A stretch of DNA of 36,598 nucleotides from Elusimicrobiota bacterium (GTDB lineage: Bacteria > Elusimicrobiota > Elusimicrobia > UBA1565): NCBI GenBank assembly GCA_016218495.1, contig JACRDU010000035.1, forward strand, positions 1-36,598, read 5' to 3'. A program made the position numbers and the translations under genes. Shown here piece by piece: positions 25,441 to 32,633 of this stretch. Numbering within the stretch: the stretch's first letter is position 1; every line of letters starts with the position of its first letter. Under the pieces are notes generated by a model. That model ran no database searches. It was not told where the DNA came from and worked only from the letters and a program-made list of their open reading frames with translations.

Positions 25441-25467
25441 AAGGCCCCCGCCTGAAACGGGGGCCTT
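25441..25467. terminator. Strong intrinsic terminator between convergent genes
   Basis: A perfect 10-bp stem, AAGGCCCCCG (25441-25450) with CGGGGGCCTT (25458-25467), and a 7-nt loop CCTGAAA. CTCGTTT follows on the plus strand, and CCGCTTT on the minus strand. It lies between the ends of two convergent genes and probably serves both. Confidence 0.85.
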
Positions 25468-25488
25468 CTCGTTTAGGGACGCCCGGGC

Positions 25489-28400
25489 CTAGTAGACGTG
25501 CCCGGGGTTGTCCTTGTCGCCGTACTCGTCCTCGCCGGGCTTCTGCTTCTCGCCCGAAGCGTTCTTCACGCCGTCGAGGATGGACAGGATGAGGATGGCC
25601 GGCGCCCAGAAGACCAGGCGCGCCAGCCAGGCCAGCTGGGCCAGGCGCGCGACGAGGAAGGCGAAGCCCGCCTTCAGGGTCGGCCGTCCCGAGACCGGGT
25701 TGGCCTCGTTCATCGTGGGGATGAGCGCCGCCACCCAGCGGTCGAAGACGGCCTTCTTCGAGCCCTCGGCGCGCTCGAAGGTGGCGCGCGTGAAGCCCGC
25801 CGCGAAGCGGGTGAATTTGGACTCCGGGGCCAGCTCGTATGCCGCTCCCCAGACGAAGTTGAGCGGCGCCCGGAGCAGGCCCGTCGCCAGGCCCAGGACG
25901 GCCGAGGCCGCCCACTCGGCCAGCATCAAGGCCGCGGTGGGCACCCAGATGACGGACAGCCAGGAGCCGTTCCATACCGACTTGTCGAGCCAATAGGAGG
26001 CGTGCTTGCGCAGGTTCTTGTAGAAGTCCGTGTCGCGCTCCCAGAAGTTGGCGACGCGGGAGAAGGCCTTCGCGCTGGCGAAGACGCCCTCGGCCGAGGC
26101 CTTGAGGCCCCGCCCGACCCACTCGGGCAGGTGCATGAGGAGCAGGAGGCTGGTCAGGTAGCCTCCGACCTTGAAGGCCAGCGGCAGCCAGCCCGTCATG
26201 CCCATGAGCGAGACCCCGAGCCCGGTCAGCACGCCCAGCGCGCCGAAGAAGGCTCCGATGTACTCGGGGTCGTCCACCGAGTACCACTTCTGGCCCTCTT
26301 TCTGGCCCAGGGTGCCGATGTAGCGCACCATGCCCCAGCCCGAGAGCGCCGTGACGAGGCCCATCCAGAATGCGTTGTTCCCGGCCACGACCACCAGGCC
26401 GACCTCTCCGAAGATGAAGTAGGGGACGGCCAGCGAGGTGGCCAGCCCCAGGCCGATGAGGAGATAGCCCGGCAGCTGCTTGAGGTGCTTGGGCGTCGCC
26501 GCCGGCATGAAGGGCATGGCCAGCAGGGCCAGGCCGGTCAGGCCGAAGAGCTGTCCGACCAGCGGCGTCCCGAGCAGGGGCAGCGCCAGGAAGTAGAGCG
26601 GCAGCGCGGCGATGGCCGAGGCCACCAGGCGCGGGACCCACGTGCTCTTGCCGGGCTTGCCCGGGTCCACCGGCTCGTCCGGCCGCTCCACGTCGGGGCG
26701 GTCGTTGGTGTCGACCTTCAAGGCGTCCGGGCTGTGGCGCTTGTAGTCGTAGTCTCCCGAGGTCTTCCCGAAGGCCCGGAAGAAGCCGATGGCGGCCACG
26801 ACGGGGAAGCCGACGACGGCGTAGGCCAGCCAGGCCAGCTGCAGGGCGCGCAGGCCGAGGCTCGCCGCGATGGAGACCGCGCCGTGGTTCTTGTTGGCCA
26901 TGGCCACGAGAGGCTTCGCGGCCCGGTTGTAGACCGCGATCTTGGAGCCCTGCGCCCAGTCGAAGATGAAGTGGTTCCAGGCGCCGAGGAACTTGTTCGC
27001 CGACGACTTCTCCCAGAGCTTGTGGACGGCGCCCCAGGCGAACATCGTGGGCGCCATCGCGGCGCCGAAAGCCAAGCCGGCGGCCACCGACAGCAGGGCC
27101 ATGGCGGCCTCGCTGACCCAGACCGGTATCCACACGCCGCTGAGCCAGATGGCGTTCCACGGCGAGCCCTGCAGGTGGCGCTTGGTGAAGGCCGTCAGCC
27201 TGTCGTACATGACGGTGTCGCGCTTGAGCGAGCCCAGGACCCGGTGCACGGCGCGCCCGGAGCTGTAGGTCGCCCGCAGGGAAGCGGAGATGCCCTCGCC
27301 CACCCAGCCGGGCAGGTGCATGAAGAGCAGCGCCGTAAGCGGATAGGCGGCCCAGGTCGCGCCGACGACCAGCCAGGCCGGGGCGGCCAGCGGCGTCACC
27401 GCCGCGGCGGCGGCCAGGGCCAGGCCGGCGCCGAGGACGGCGCCCACCGAGCCGAAGTAGGCCGACAGGGCCTTCTCGCGGTCGTAGCGGTCCTTCTGCT
27501 CGGTCTTGAGGCCGTAACGCAGCAGGCCCCAGCCGCCCAAGGCCACGAAGGAGCCCATCCACAGGCTGGCCCCGCCGGTGAAGGCGGCGGCCAAGGTCAG
27601 GGCGCCCAGGCCGAGCACGGCGGCGCCGGGAAGCGCGCGCAGATAGGCGGGAGTGCGCTCGCCCATGAACGGCAGCGCCATCAGCACGACGCTGGCGGCG
27701 ATGACGGAGCCGCCCGCCAGCAAGGAGCCGGCGGCCAGCAGGGGCCAGCCGATGGCCAGGGCCGGGACCAAGGCCAGGCCGGCGGAGATGAGCTTGGGGA
27801 AGAACGGGGCCTTCTCGCCGCGCGGGGCGGTCGGTTCGTCCTGGGGCGCCGGCTCAGGAGTCTCGGCAGCGGCGGCGGACACGCGGGAGTTGTGCGCCTT
27901 CACCGCGCCGGCGATGGACTCATAGCCGGCCGGCTTGCCGAAATAGCGGTCGTGCGACAGGCCCTGCCAGTCGTTGTTCTCGGGGGCGACGGGGGAGGCC
28001 GACTGCGGGGCGCGGCGCGAGCCGTTGAGGACGGCCTCGAGGCGGCCGCCCAGGGCGTGGGCGTCGGAGGGGGCGGCTTCGGAGACGGGGCCGACGGCTT
28101 CGACGGCGGCCGAAACCTGCTTGGACATGGCGCCGACCGTGGCAGCGGCGGCGGCGCGGGTCTGAGCAGCGGAGGCTGCGGCGGCGACGGCCTTAGGCGA
28201 AGCCGTCAGAGACCGGGCCGAGGGAGCCTGAGCTGCGGCCGTCGGAAGGGCCAGGGCCGAAGCCTGGGCGGCTGAGGCCCGCAGGGCGGGCGTGGGGGCC
28301 AGGGTCGGGACGGGGCTCAGGAGGGACGGGGCCGAGAGGTTCGGCGCCGAAAGGTTGACCGAGGCCGAGGCTCCGGTGGGGGCGACGCCCGCGATGCCGG

Positions 28401-28536
28401 CGGGGACGGTCATGACGCCCAGCGCGGCGCCCTGGGCGGCGTTCGGCGCGATGACCTGAGCGAAGGCCTGGCCGGCCCGGAATCCGGGGCTTAAGAAGAT
28501 GAAGGTGGAGACGGTGGCGGCGACGAACTTCTTCAT
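25489..28536 (-). CDS. Large polytopic membrane protein built of two tandem copies of one unit
   Basis: 1015 residues. A signal-peptide-like N-terminus (MKKFVAATVSTFIFLSPGF) is followed by an Ala/Ser/Pro-rich, presumably disordered region to about residue 240. Two homologous membrane units follow at about 245-595 and 632-990. Matching landmarks: PFMGERTPAYLRALPG / PFMPAATPKHLKQLPG, LLFMHLPGWVGEGISAS / LLLMHLPEWVGRGLKAS, VWIPVWVSEAAMALL / IWVPTAALMLAEWAA, SKIAVYNR / SKKAVFDR, LQLAWLAYAVV / AQLAWLARLVF. A charged 35-residue linker joins them, and the tail GEDEYGDKDNPGHVY is acidic. Each unit has several hydrophobic helices. I recognise no known family; transport or an envelope scaffold role are only guesses. 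GGGAG lies 7 nt before the ATG. A hairpin is in the leader. Confidence 0.82.
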   Translation of the reverse strand: MKKFVAATVSTFIFLSPGFRAGQAFAQVIAPNAAQGAALGVMTVPAGIAGVAPTGASASVNLSAPNLSAPSLLSPVPTLAPTPALRASAAQASALALPTAAAQAPSARSLTASPKAVAAAASAAQTRAAAAATVGAMSKQVSAAVEAVGPVSEAAPSDAHALGGRLEAVLNGSRRAPQSASPVAPENNDWQGLSHDRYFGKPAGYESIAGAVKAHNSRVSAAAAETPEPAPQDEPTAPRGEKAPFFPKLISAGLALVPALAIGWPLLAAGSLLAGGSVIAASVVLMALPFMGERTPAYLRALPGAAVLGLGALTLAAAFTGGASLWMGSFVALGGWGLLRYGLKTEQKDRYDREKALSAYFGSVGAVLGAGLALAAAAAVTPLAAPAWLVVGATWAAYPLTALLFMHLPGWVGEGISASLRATYSSGRAVHRVLGSLKRDTVMYDRLTAFTKRHLQGSPWNAIWLSGVWIPVWVSEAAMALLSVAAGLAFGAAMAPTMFAWGAVHKLWEKSSANKFLGAWNHFIFDWAQGSKIAVYNRAAKPLVAMANKNHGAVSIAASLGLRALQLAWLAYAVVGFPVVAAIGFFRAFGKTSGDYDYKRHSPDALKVDTNDRPDVERPDEPVDPGKPGKSTWVPRLVASAIAALPLYFLALPLLGTPLVGQLFGLTGLALLAMPFMPAATPKHLKQLPGYLLIGLGLATSLAVPYFIFGEVGLVVVAGNNAFWMGLVTALSGWGMVRYIGTLGQKEGQKWYSVDDPEYIGAFFGALGVLTGLGVSLMGMTGWLPLAFKVGGYLTSLLLLMHLPEWVGRGLKASAEGVFASAKAFSRVANFWERDTDFYKNLRKHASYWLDKSVWNGSWLSVIWVPTAALMLAEWAASAVLGLATGLLRAPLNFVWGAAYELAPESKFTRFAAGFTRATFERAEGSKKAVFDRWVAALIPTMNEANPVSGRPTLKAGFAFLVARLAQLAWLARLVFWAPAILILSILDGVKNASGEKQKPGEDEYGDKDNPGHVY

Positions 28537-28551
28537 GGTGACTCCCGCACC

Positions 28552-28571
28552 GCTTCCGAATTCCCGGAAGC
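28552..28571 (-). repeat. 7-bp hairpin in the leader of the duplicated membrane protein gene
   Basis: GCTTCCG and CGGAAGC are exact inverted repeats around AATTCC, 16 nt upstream of the ATG at 28536. In RNA this gives a stable stem just before the ribosome site. A regulatory role is possible; no T-run is present, so it is not a terminator. Confidence 0.35.
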
Positions 28572-28718
28572 AGGCAGGGCCATGATAACGCAGGTCGCCC
28601 TTATTAAGGATAGGTCACCGGGGACTGCGGCCAGGGGATTATGGCCCAGGCCCCTTTAGGCCCTTTGCCGACGGAAGGCCTATGCGCGCAAGACGTCGAT
28701 CCCTCAAAATCGCACTCA

Positions 28719-28747
28719 TTGACGGGACCCCATCCAGGTGGTAAACT
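28719..28747 (+). promoter_or_regulatory. Good plus-strand promoter with no protein gene behind it
   Basis: TTGACG (28719-28724), a 17-nt spacer and TAAACT (28742-28747) match sigma-70 at 5/6 and 4/6. The predicted start (about 28754) is the first base of the long foldable segment that follows. No open frame of note starts behind it on this strand. Confidence 0.55.
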
Positions 28748-28753
28748 GTGGTT

Positions 28754-28841
28754 GTAGCCCGACCAAGCCGAATTCCGAGGCTTCTGCCTCGGCCGTAGTC
28801 CTACCTGGGACTGCTAGGCTGACGTTGGGCTATCTTGTTTT
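28754..28841 (+). ncRNA. Candidate structured small RNA, three-way junction
   Basis: Read as RNA, this folds by hand into an outer stem of 9 pairs (28755-28763 with 28824-28832, one G-U), continued by 4 pairs (28766-28769 with 28817-28820). It encloses two hairpins: 7 pairs closed by UUCU (28775-28781 with 28786-28792) and 7 pairs with a 6-nt loop (28795-28801 with 28808-28814, one G-U). A U-rich run, ending UUGUUUU, follows the outer stem like an intrinsic terminator. The promoter's predicted start is the first base of the stem. The last 28 nt or so are antisense to the 3' end of the DUF3800 gene. It is not a tRNA and matches no RNA family I recognise. Confidence 0.5.
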
Positions 28842-29521
28842 CTGGGCGGCTTCCAGAAATTCACCCGGAACTTCTCCTTTGTGTAGGCATTCCTCTCCCG
28901 GAAGTCCGAGATGCCCAGGCGGGCCTTTATGTGGTCTATGACCGTGCGCTTGGGGTAGCCCTGGACGCCGTTCAGGTCGCCATTCACGCAGCCGGCCAAC
29001 AGGTCAGCGACCCGCAGGAGGTTGTGGTTCTCCGAAACGACCTCTTGGAGGTCAACGACATTCTGGACGTTCTTCTTAAGGAACGAGTCGAATTCATCGG
29101 GCCGGGCTTTGTCCTTTCTATCTAGAAGGAGGACCTTCGGCAAAGGCACCTCCTCTGTGGTCGTGTGGAAGTTGATGGCGCTCTTATAGATGACGTTATA
29201 GGACATCTCCTCCGTAGACATGAATTTCAGATTGTCGCGGAAGCGGGTATGGTCGAAGATTCCCCCGGGGACGACGGTGCACCGGAACTCGGCGTCGGTC
29301 GCGCCGAAGTACCAGTCCACGACGGCTTTAGCGCAGTCTACCTTCAGCCGACTCAACTCCGAGTAGTGAAGCTCCTTGTGGGTGAACTTGTGCTCCAGCT
29401 TCAAACGCTGGAGCTGGCGCTCGTATTCGGAACGACTCCGGCTTGAGACAAATAGCAACCCAATCAGGAAATGTCGTCCGCCGACCTCCCCGCTCTCGTC
29501 TCCGTAGATATGAAGGGCCAT
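28814..29521 (-). CDS. DUF3800 protein, putative RNase H-like nuclease
   Basis: A 235-residue DUF3800 protein: the opening IYGDESGE supplies the first acidic pair, a second cluster is LLLDRKDKARPDEFD, and the C-terminal NHNLLRVADLLAGCVNGDL holds the conserved Asp of this family. DUF3800 proteins are predicted RNase H-fold nucleases, common on phages and defence or mobile DNA, with little experimental work. I start at the ATG at 29521, where the conserved domain begins and GGGAG lies 9 nt upstream. The gene sits 13 nt after the barrel gene but is clearly less GC-rich than it, so it looks acquired. Its stop codon lies within the foldable segment described as a candidate RNA. Confidence 0.85.
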   Translation of the reverse strand: MALHIYGDESGEVGGRHFLIGLLFVSSRSRSEYERQLQRLKLEHKFTHKELHYSELSRLKVDCAKAVVDWYFGATDAEFRCTVVPGGIFDHTRFRDNLKFMSTEEMSYNVIYKSAINFHTTTEEVPLPKVLLLDRKDKARPDEFDSFLKKNVQNVVDLQEVVSENHNLLRVADLLAGCVNGDLNGVQGYPKRTVIDHIKARLGISDFRERNAYTKEKFRVNFWKPPRKQDSPTSA

Positions 29522-29534
29522 GCGCGTTGCTCCC

Positions 29535-30707
29535 TCAGAAGAACCACTGGGCCTGGGCGAAGGCGGTGTTGGACAGTGGCCCATATTCGCTTTGGCGGGC
29601 CCCGGCGAAGGCCTGCCAGCCGGCGCTCAAATGCAGCTCGCCCCAGGGGTTCCAGGACACGGAAGGGACGATGAAGCGGCTGGCGTCATCGAGGTTCTGG
29701 AGCAGGCTCAACTCGGCGTTGAGCAGAGGATGAAACTCCTTCTTCAGGCTCAGGCCCAGGTAGGACTTGGCCAACGCCACCTCGCGTCCGCCGCGCAGGA
29801 GGCCGCGGTCGTAACGGCGCGCGTCCCTCCGGCCCCGGCCGTTGTGGAAGAACTCGGCGTTCAGCCAGAGGTCCTTGAGGCACCGCCAAGGCGGGTCGGA
29901 CGAGAACGAATACTCATAGCCCGCCATGGCCCGCCAGAACGGGGTGCGGGTCTCCAGCGCCGTATAGGTCCACTCGCCGTGCAGGTTCCCCTCGAAGAGG
30001 TCCCAGGCCGTCTCCCCGCCGGCCATCCAGGCCCCGGTGGAGCCGGCCACCTTCCCCCCCATGAGCGCCAGGTCGGCCCCGGCCGCGTTCGTGCGCGCGC
30101 GCGCCAAGAGGTCGGTCTCCACCCAGGACTCCCCCAGGCCGTACACGGCCTCCGCCCCGCCCACCGTCCCCAGGCCCCGGCGCACGACCAAGGCGTCCAC
30201 GCCGAAGCGCTCCTCGCGCTCCAGGTCGGTGGGCCGATAGGGGTTGAGCACGTCGACGGGGCTCCAGATCTTCCCCGTCCCCCAGGCCACGCGCTGGCGC
30301 CCGAAGCGCGCGCTCCAGCCCCCGGCCGCCGCCTCCACCCAGCCGCGGTAGAGCCGGTGGCGCCAGCCGGCGTCGGTCCCCGAGCTGATGGTCTGCTCCA
30401 TGGTCAAAATGCCCGCGGGCTCGGAGAGGCCGAACAGGCGGGATTCCGGCGAGCGCAGCTGGGAACCCGCCCGGACCTCATGGTCGTACTCCGCCGAGGC
30501 CCGCAGCGCCCAGGCCGGCGCGTCGCCCGCGCCCGTCCGCTCCCCCTTGAGCGCCAGCCGCGCGCGGGACAGGTCCAGCCACTGCTGGCGGCCGTTGAGG
30601 GGAGAGCGCGAGAAGGAATAGAGGGTCTTGAGGGAGCCGGAGGCCTCGAAAGGCGCGGCCCCGGACGGGGTTGCCGCGAACACGCAGGCGAGGAGGGCTC
30701 CCCTCAC
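29535..30707 (-). CDS. Outer-membrane beta-barrel protein (DUF1302-like) of the export operon
   Basis: 390 residues with a signal peptide (MRGALLACVFAATPSGA) and many alternating amphipathic strands. It ends AQAQWFF, the C-terminal aromatic signature for outer-membrane insertion by BAM. The segment RFGRQRVAWGTGKIWSPVDVLNPY resembles DUF1302/porin-like proteins found beside LolA-like proteins and lipid exporters. The start is a GTG at 30707, overlapping the ATPase stop (GTGA), so it is translated with the transporter. The inferred role is the outer-membrane partner of the ABC exporter. The exact family is uncertain. Confidence 0.78.
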   Translation of the reverse strand: MRGALLACVFAATPSGAAPFEASGSLKTLYSFSRSPLNGRQQWLDLSRARLALKGERTGAGDAPAWALRASAEYDHEVRAGSQLRSPESRLFGLSEPAGILTMEQTISSGTDAGWRHRLYRGWVEAAAGGWSARFGRQRVAWGTGKIWSPVDVLNPYRPTDLEREERFGVDALVVRRGLGTVGGAEAVYGLGESWVETDLLARARTNAAGADLALMGGKVAGSTGAWMAGGETAWDLFEGNLHGEWTYTALETRTPFWRAMAGYEYSFSSDPPWRCLKDLWLNAEFFHNGRGRRDARRYDRGLLRGGREVALAKSYLGLSLKKEFHPLLNAELSLLQNLDDASRFIVPSVSWNPWGELHLSAGWQAFAGARQSEYGPLSNTAFAQAQWFF

Positions 30708-31432
30708 GCCGGGGAGTCGGCCGCCAGGCGGCCGTCGAGGATGCTGACCACCCGGCGCGCCCGGGAGAGCACGCGCGGGTCGTGGCTGGAGAATACGAAG
30801 GTGACGCCGTGGTCGGCGTTGAGGCCCAGCATGAGCTCCAGCAGGGCCTCGGCGGTCTTGGAATCGAGGTTCGCCGTGGGCTCGTCGGCCAGGACCACCA
30901 TCGGGCGGTGCACGATGGCGCGCGCCACCGCCACGCGCTGCTGCTGGCCGCCTGAGAGGAGGTCCGGCCGCCGGTCGGCCTCTCTTTCAAGGCCCACCCA
31001 CTTGAGGGCCTCCTTGGCCCGGGCGCGGCGCTCGGCCTTGGGCACGCCCTGCAGGGCCAGCACGTACTCGACGTTCTCGACGGCGCTCAGCACCGGGATG
31101 AGGTTGTAGGCCTGGAAGACGAAGCCCAGCGAGCGCAACCGGAAGTCGGCCAGCTCGGCCTCGGAGAGCCCCGAGACCTTTCGGCCGTCATAGACGACCT
31201 CCCCCTTGCTGGCGGCGTCGAGGGTGCCAACGATGTTGAGGAGGGTCGACTTCCCGGAGCCCGAGGGGCCGGCGATGGCGGTGAACTCGCCGCGCGAGAT
31301 GGAGAAGCTGATGGAGTGCAGGGCCGTCACCGTCGGGATGGCCCGCGCGCCGCCGGGCGGCTCGTAGACCTTGGTGACGCTCTTGAGTTCGATCAGGGGA
31401 GAGGGGCTCACCGGACGGTCATGAGGCTGCAT
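30704..31432 (-). CDS. ABC transporter ATP-binding protein (LolD/MacB-type)
   Basis: About 242 residues. Walker A GPSGSGKST, Q-loop FVFQAYNLIP, signature LLSGGQQQRVAVARA, Walker B PMVVLADEP and switch His (FVFSSHDP) are all present, so the enzyme should be active. It resembles the LolD/FtsE/MacB group that energises FtsX-type permeases; two such permeases lie upstream in the same operon. The first codons were replaced by an insertion. The original start ([10 protein letters not shown]) is stranded at 32626 with the first 62-bp repeat, and this copy now starts at an ATG at 31432 ([17 protein letters not shown]) or the GTG at 31411 that aligns with the lost ATG. Neither has a clear ribosome site. 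Confidence 0.93.
   Translation of the reverse strand: MQPHDRPVSPSPLIELKSVTKVYEPPGGARAIPTVTALHSISFSISRGEFTAIAGPSGSGKSTLLNIVGTLDAASKGEVVYDGRKVSGLSEAELADFRLRSLGFVFQAYNLIPVLSAVENVEYVLALQGVPKAERRARAKEALKWVGLEREADRRPDLLSGGQQQRVAVARAIVHRPMVVLADEPTANLDSKTAEALLELMLGLNADHGVTFVFSSHDPRVLSRARRVVSILDGRLAADSPA
31344..31405. repeat. 62-bp perfect direct repeat, copy 1 (start of the intact ABC ATPase gene)
   Basis: Identical over 62 bp to 32559-32620. It encodes, on the minus strand, the ATPase residues from [11 protein letters not shown] to the GGAR segment. The two copies flank the fic gene, so a Fic-bearing segment entered the 5' end of the ATPase gene and left this sequence on both sides. Similarity stops at the start codon on one side and at the GC-rich GGCGCGCG on the other. 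Confidence 0.95.
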
Positions 31433-31440
31433 AGCGCGAG

Positions 31441-31486
31441 TTTTGACGCAAGTCCGCCGCAAGTCGTGTCGCAAGTTTGTCGCAAG
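31441..31486. repeat. Four tandem 11/12-bp repeats between fic and the ABC ATPase gene
   Basis: Units 31441-31452, 31453-31463, 31464-31475 and 31476-31486 each end in GCAAG, with consensus about TTTGTCGCAAG and lengths 12, 11, 12, 11. They fill the gap between the fic stop and the ATPase start. Regular spacing near one helical turn suggests protein binding sites (operator or iteron-like), but slippage duplication is also possible. Confidence 0.7.
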
Positions 31487-31487
31487 T

Positions 31488-32531
31488 TCATGCTTGTTTT
31501 TTCAACAGATACCTGAGCTGGTTGGTGGCACCCTCCGAAACCAATAGGCCCGCTGCCACAAGCTCTCTGAGCTCCCTCTGCAGCGTACGGCGGGTCACCC
31601 CTTTGCACATCCCCTCGATCTCATGGATCGTAAGGCTGCCCTTTTCCATAACATGCTGGAAAACCTTGCGCTGCCTGGCGTTGAGGGGATGCCGGCGCGT
31701 CAACAGGTCTGCCTTGATAATCCGCTCGCCATGCTCCTGGACCTCCCGCATCTGGGTGGCCAAGCCGTCCGTGAAGTATTCAAGCCAGCCGGTCATGTCC
31801 ATGCCCTTAGCCCGGTCGCCTTGGATGGCCTTGTAGAAAGAGGTCCGGTCACGGTCGTAGTATCCGCTGATTGTGAAAAGGCGCTTGAAGTCATAGCCCT
31901 TGCGGTAGAGGCAGAGGGTGGAGAGCAGACGCGAGGTCCGGCCGTTCCCGTCATCAAAGGGGTGGATGTGGACGAGCTGGAATTGCGCGATGCCCGCCTC
32001 CAGCACCGGATTTACGCCATGCTCCGATTGCAGCCACTTCACCAGGCCCCCCATCAGGCCGGGGACCTCGACCGGGGGCGGCGGGGTGTAGATGACCTGC
32101 TTGGTCTTGGAATTGACCACGAAGTTCTGGCCTCTGCGATACTGGCCGGGAGAGGCCTTGTCGCCGCGCACCCCCTTGACGAGGCGCTTGTGGATTTCGC
32201 GGACCAGCGCCTCGGTGATGGGCTCGCCGTTATCGAGGTATTCAGTCACGAGGTAGAACGCCTCGCGGTAATTGAGCAGTTCACGGGCATCGTCGGGGTC
32301 GGCTCCCGGGACCTTCTTCCCGGCGAGGAGCCTTTCGGACTCCTCGAGGGTCAGATGCGTGCCCTCGATGTGGGTGGTATGGTGGGCTTCCAGGACCAAG
32401 GCCCGGTTCTGCATCTCGGAGATCCAGTCCTCGGAGAGCTTGGCCGCTTCCAGGAATCCGCGCGCACGCTCGATTTTCGTCAGAGCGGCGGCGAGGGCGT
32501 TCGTAATCGCGAACTTCGGGGAGAAGCTCAT
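31488..32531 (-). CDS. Fic-family protein with class II inhibitory motif and C-terminal winged helix
   Basis: 347 residues. The N-terminal Fic_N part carries the auto-inhibitory motif TTHIEG ([S/T]xxxE[G/N]) near residue 52. The catalytic motif is [12 protein letters not shown] near residue 193, with all key residues (His, Asp, Asn, Arg) intact, so AMPylation activity is expected. The flap region is [19 protein letters not shown]. The C-terminal 80 residues form a winged helix ([31 protein letters not shown]), suggesting DNA binding and autoregulation. The ATG at 32531 overlaps the stop of a 32-codon stub of the ABC ATPase gene (ATGA). It lies inside an ABC exporter operon, flanked by 62-bp repeats, and is an evident insertion. 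The target is unknown. Confidence 0.92.
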   Translation of the reverse strand: MSFSPKFAITNALAAALTKIERARGFLEAAKLSEDWISEMQNRALVLEAHHTTHIEGTHLTLEESERLLAGKKVPGADPDDARELLNYREAFYLVTEYLDNGEPITEALVREIHKRLVKGVRGDKASPGQYRRGQNFVVNSKTKQVIYTPPPPVEVPGLMGGLVKWLQSEHGVNPVLEAGIAQFQLVHIHPFDDGNGRTSRLLSTLCLYRKGYDFKRLFTISGYYDRDRTSFYKAIQGDRAKGMDMTGWLEYFTDGLATQMREVQEHGERIIKADLLTRRHPLNARQRKVFQHVMEKGSLTIHEIEGMCKGVTRRTLQRELRELVAAGLLVSEGATNQLRYLLKKQA

Positions 32532-32626
32532 TTGAACGTCCCGCCTTGTCCTCGACGGCGCGCGCCGCCGGGCGGCTCGTAGACCTTGGTGACGCTCTTG
32601 AGTTCGATCAGGGGAGAGGGACCCAT
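32528..32626 (-). pseudogene. Truncated 5' stub of the ABC ATPase gene, now a leader peptide before fic
   Basis: The ATG at 32626, 7 nt after the permease stop, opens [19 protein letters not shown] and so on, matching the ATPase N-terminus through GGAR. It then runs into insertion sequence (RRGQGGTFK) and stops after 32 codons in a TGA that overlaps the fic ATG. This is the original ATPase start, cut off by the insertion. As it still sits at the operon junction, it may be translated and may couple fic translation to the permease genes. Confidence 0.85.
32559..32620. repeat. 62-bp perfect direct repeat, copy 2 (ATPase stub upstream of fic)
   Basis: Exact copy of 31344-31405, in the same orientation, 1215 bp away. 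This copy keeps the ancestral junction with the permease gene, while copy 1 keeps the rest of the ATPase gene. Recombination between the two would remove fic precisely and restore an uninterrupted ATPase gene. Confidence 0.95.
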
Positions 32627-32633
32627 CGCTCGA

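Noticed and set aside
25498-28275. 925-codon plus-strand open frame opposite the duplicated membrane protein
   Set aside because: It is the antisense shadow of a GC-rich gene: low-complexity Gly/Arg/Gln/Val sequence, no domain or ribosome site. The minus-strand frame has a signal peptide, membrane helices and an internal homologous duplication.
28754-28841. tRNA gene
   Set aside because: There is a cloverleaf-like outline, but no 7-nt anticodon loop, no GGTTCRANYCC T-loop and no acceptor CCA context.
31441-31486. CRISPR-like repeat array
   Set aside because: Four units of 11-12 bp without spacers and with sequence drift; a CRISPR needs longer identical repeats, spacers and usually cas genes.
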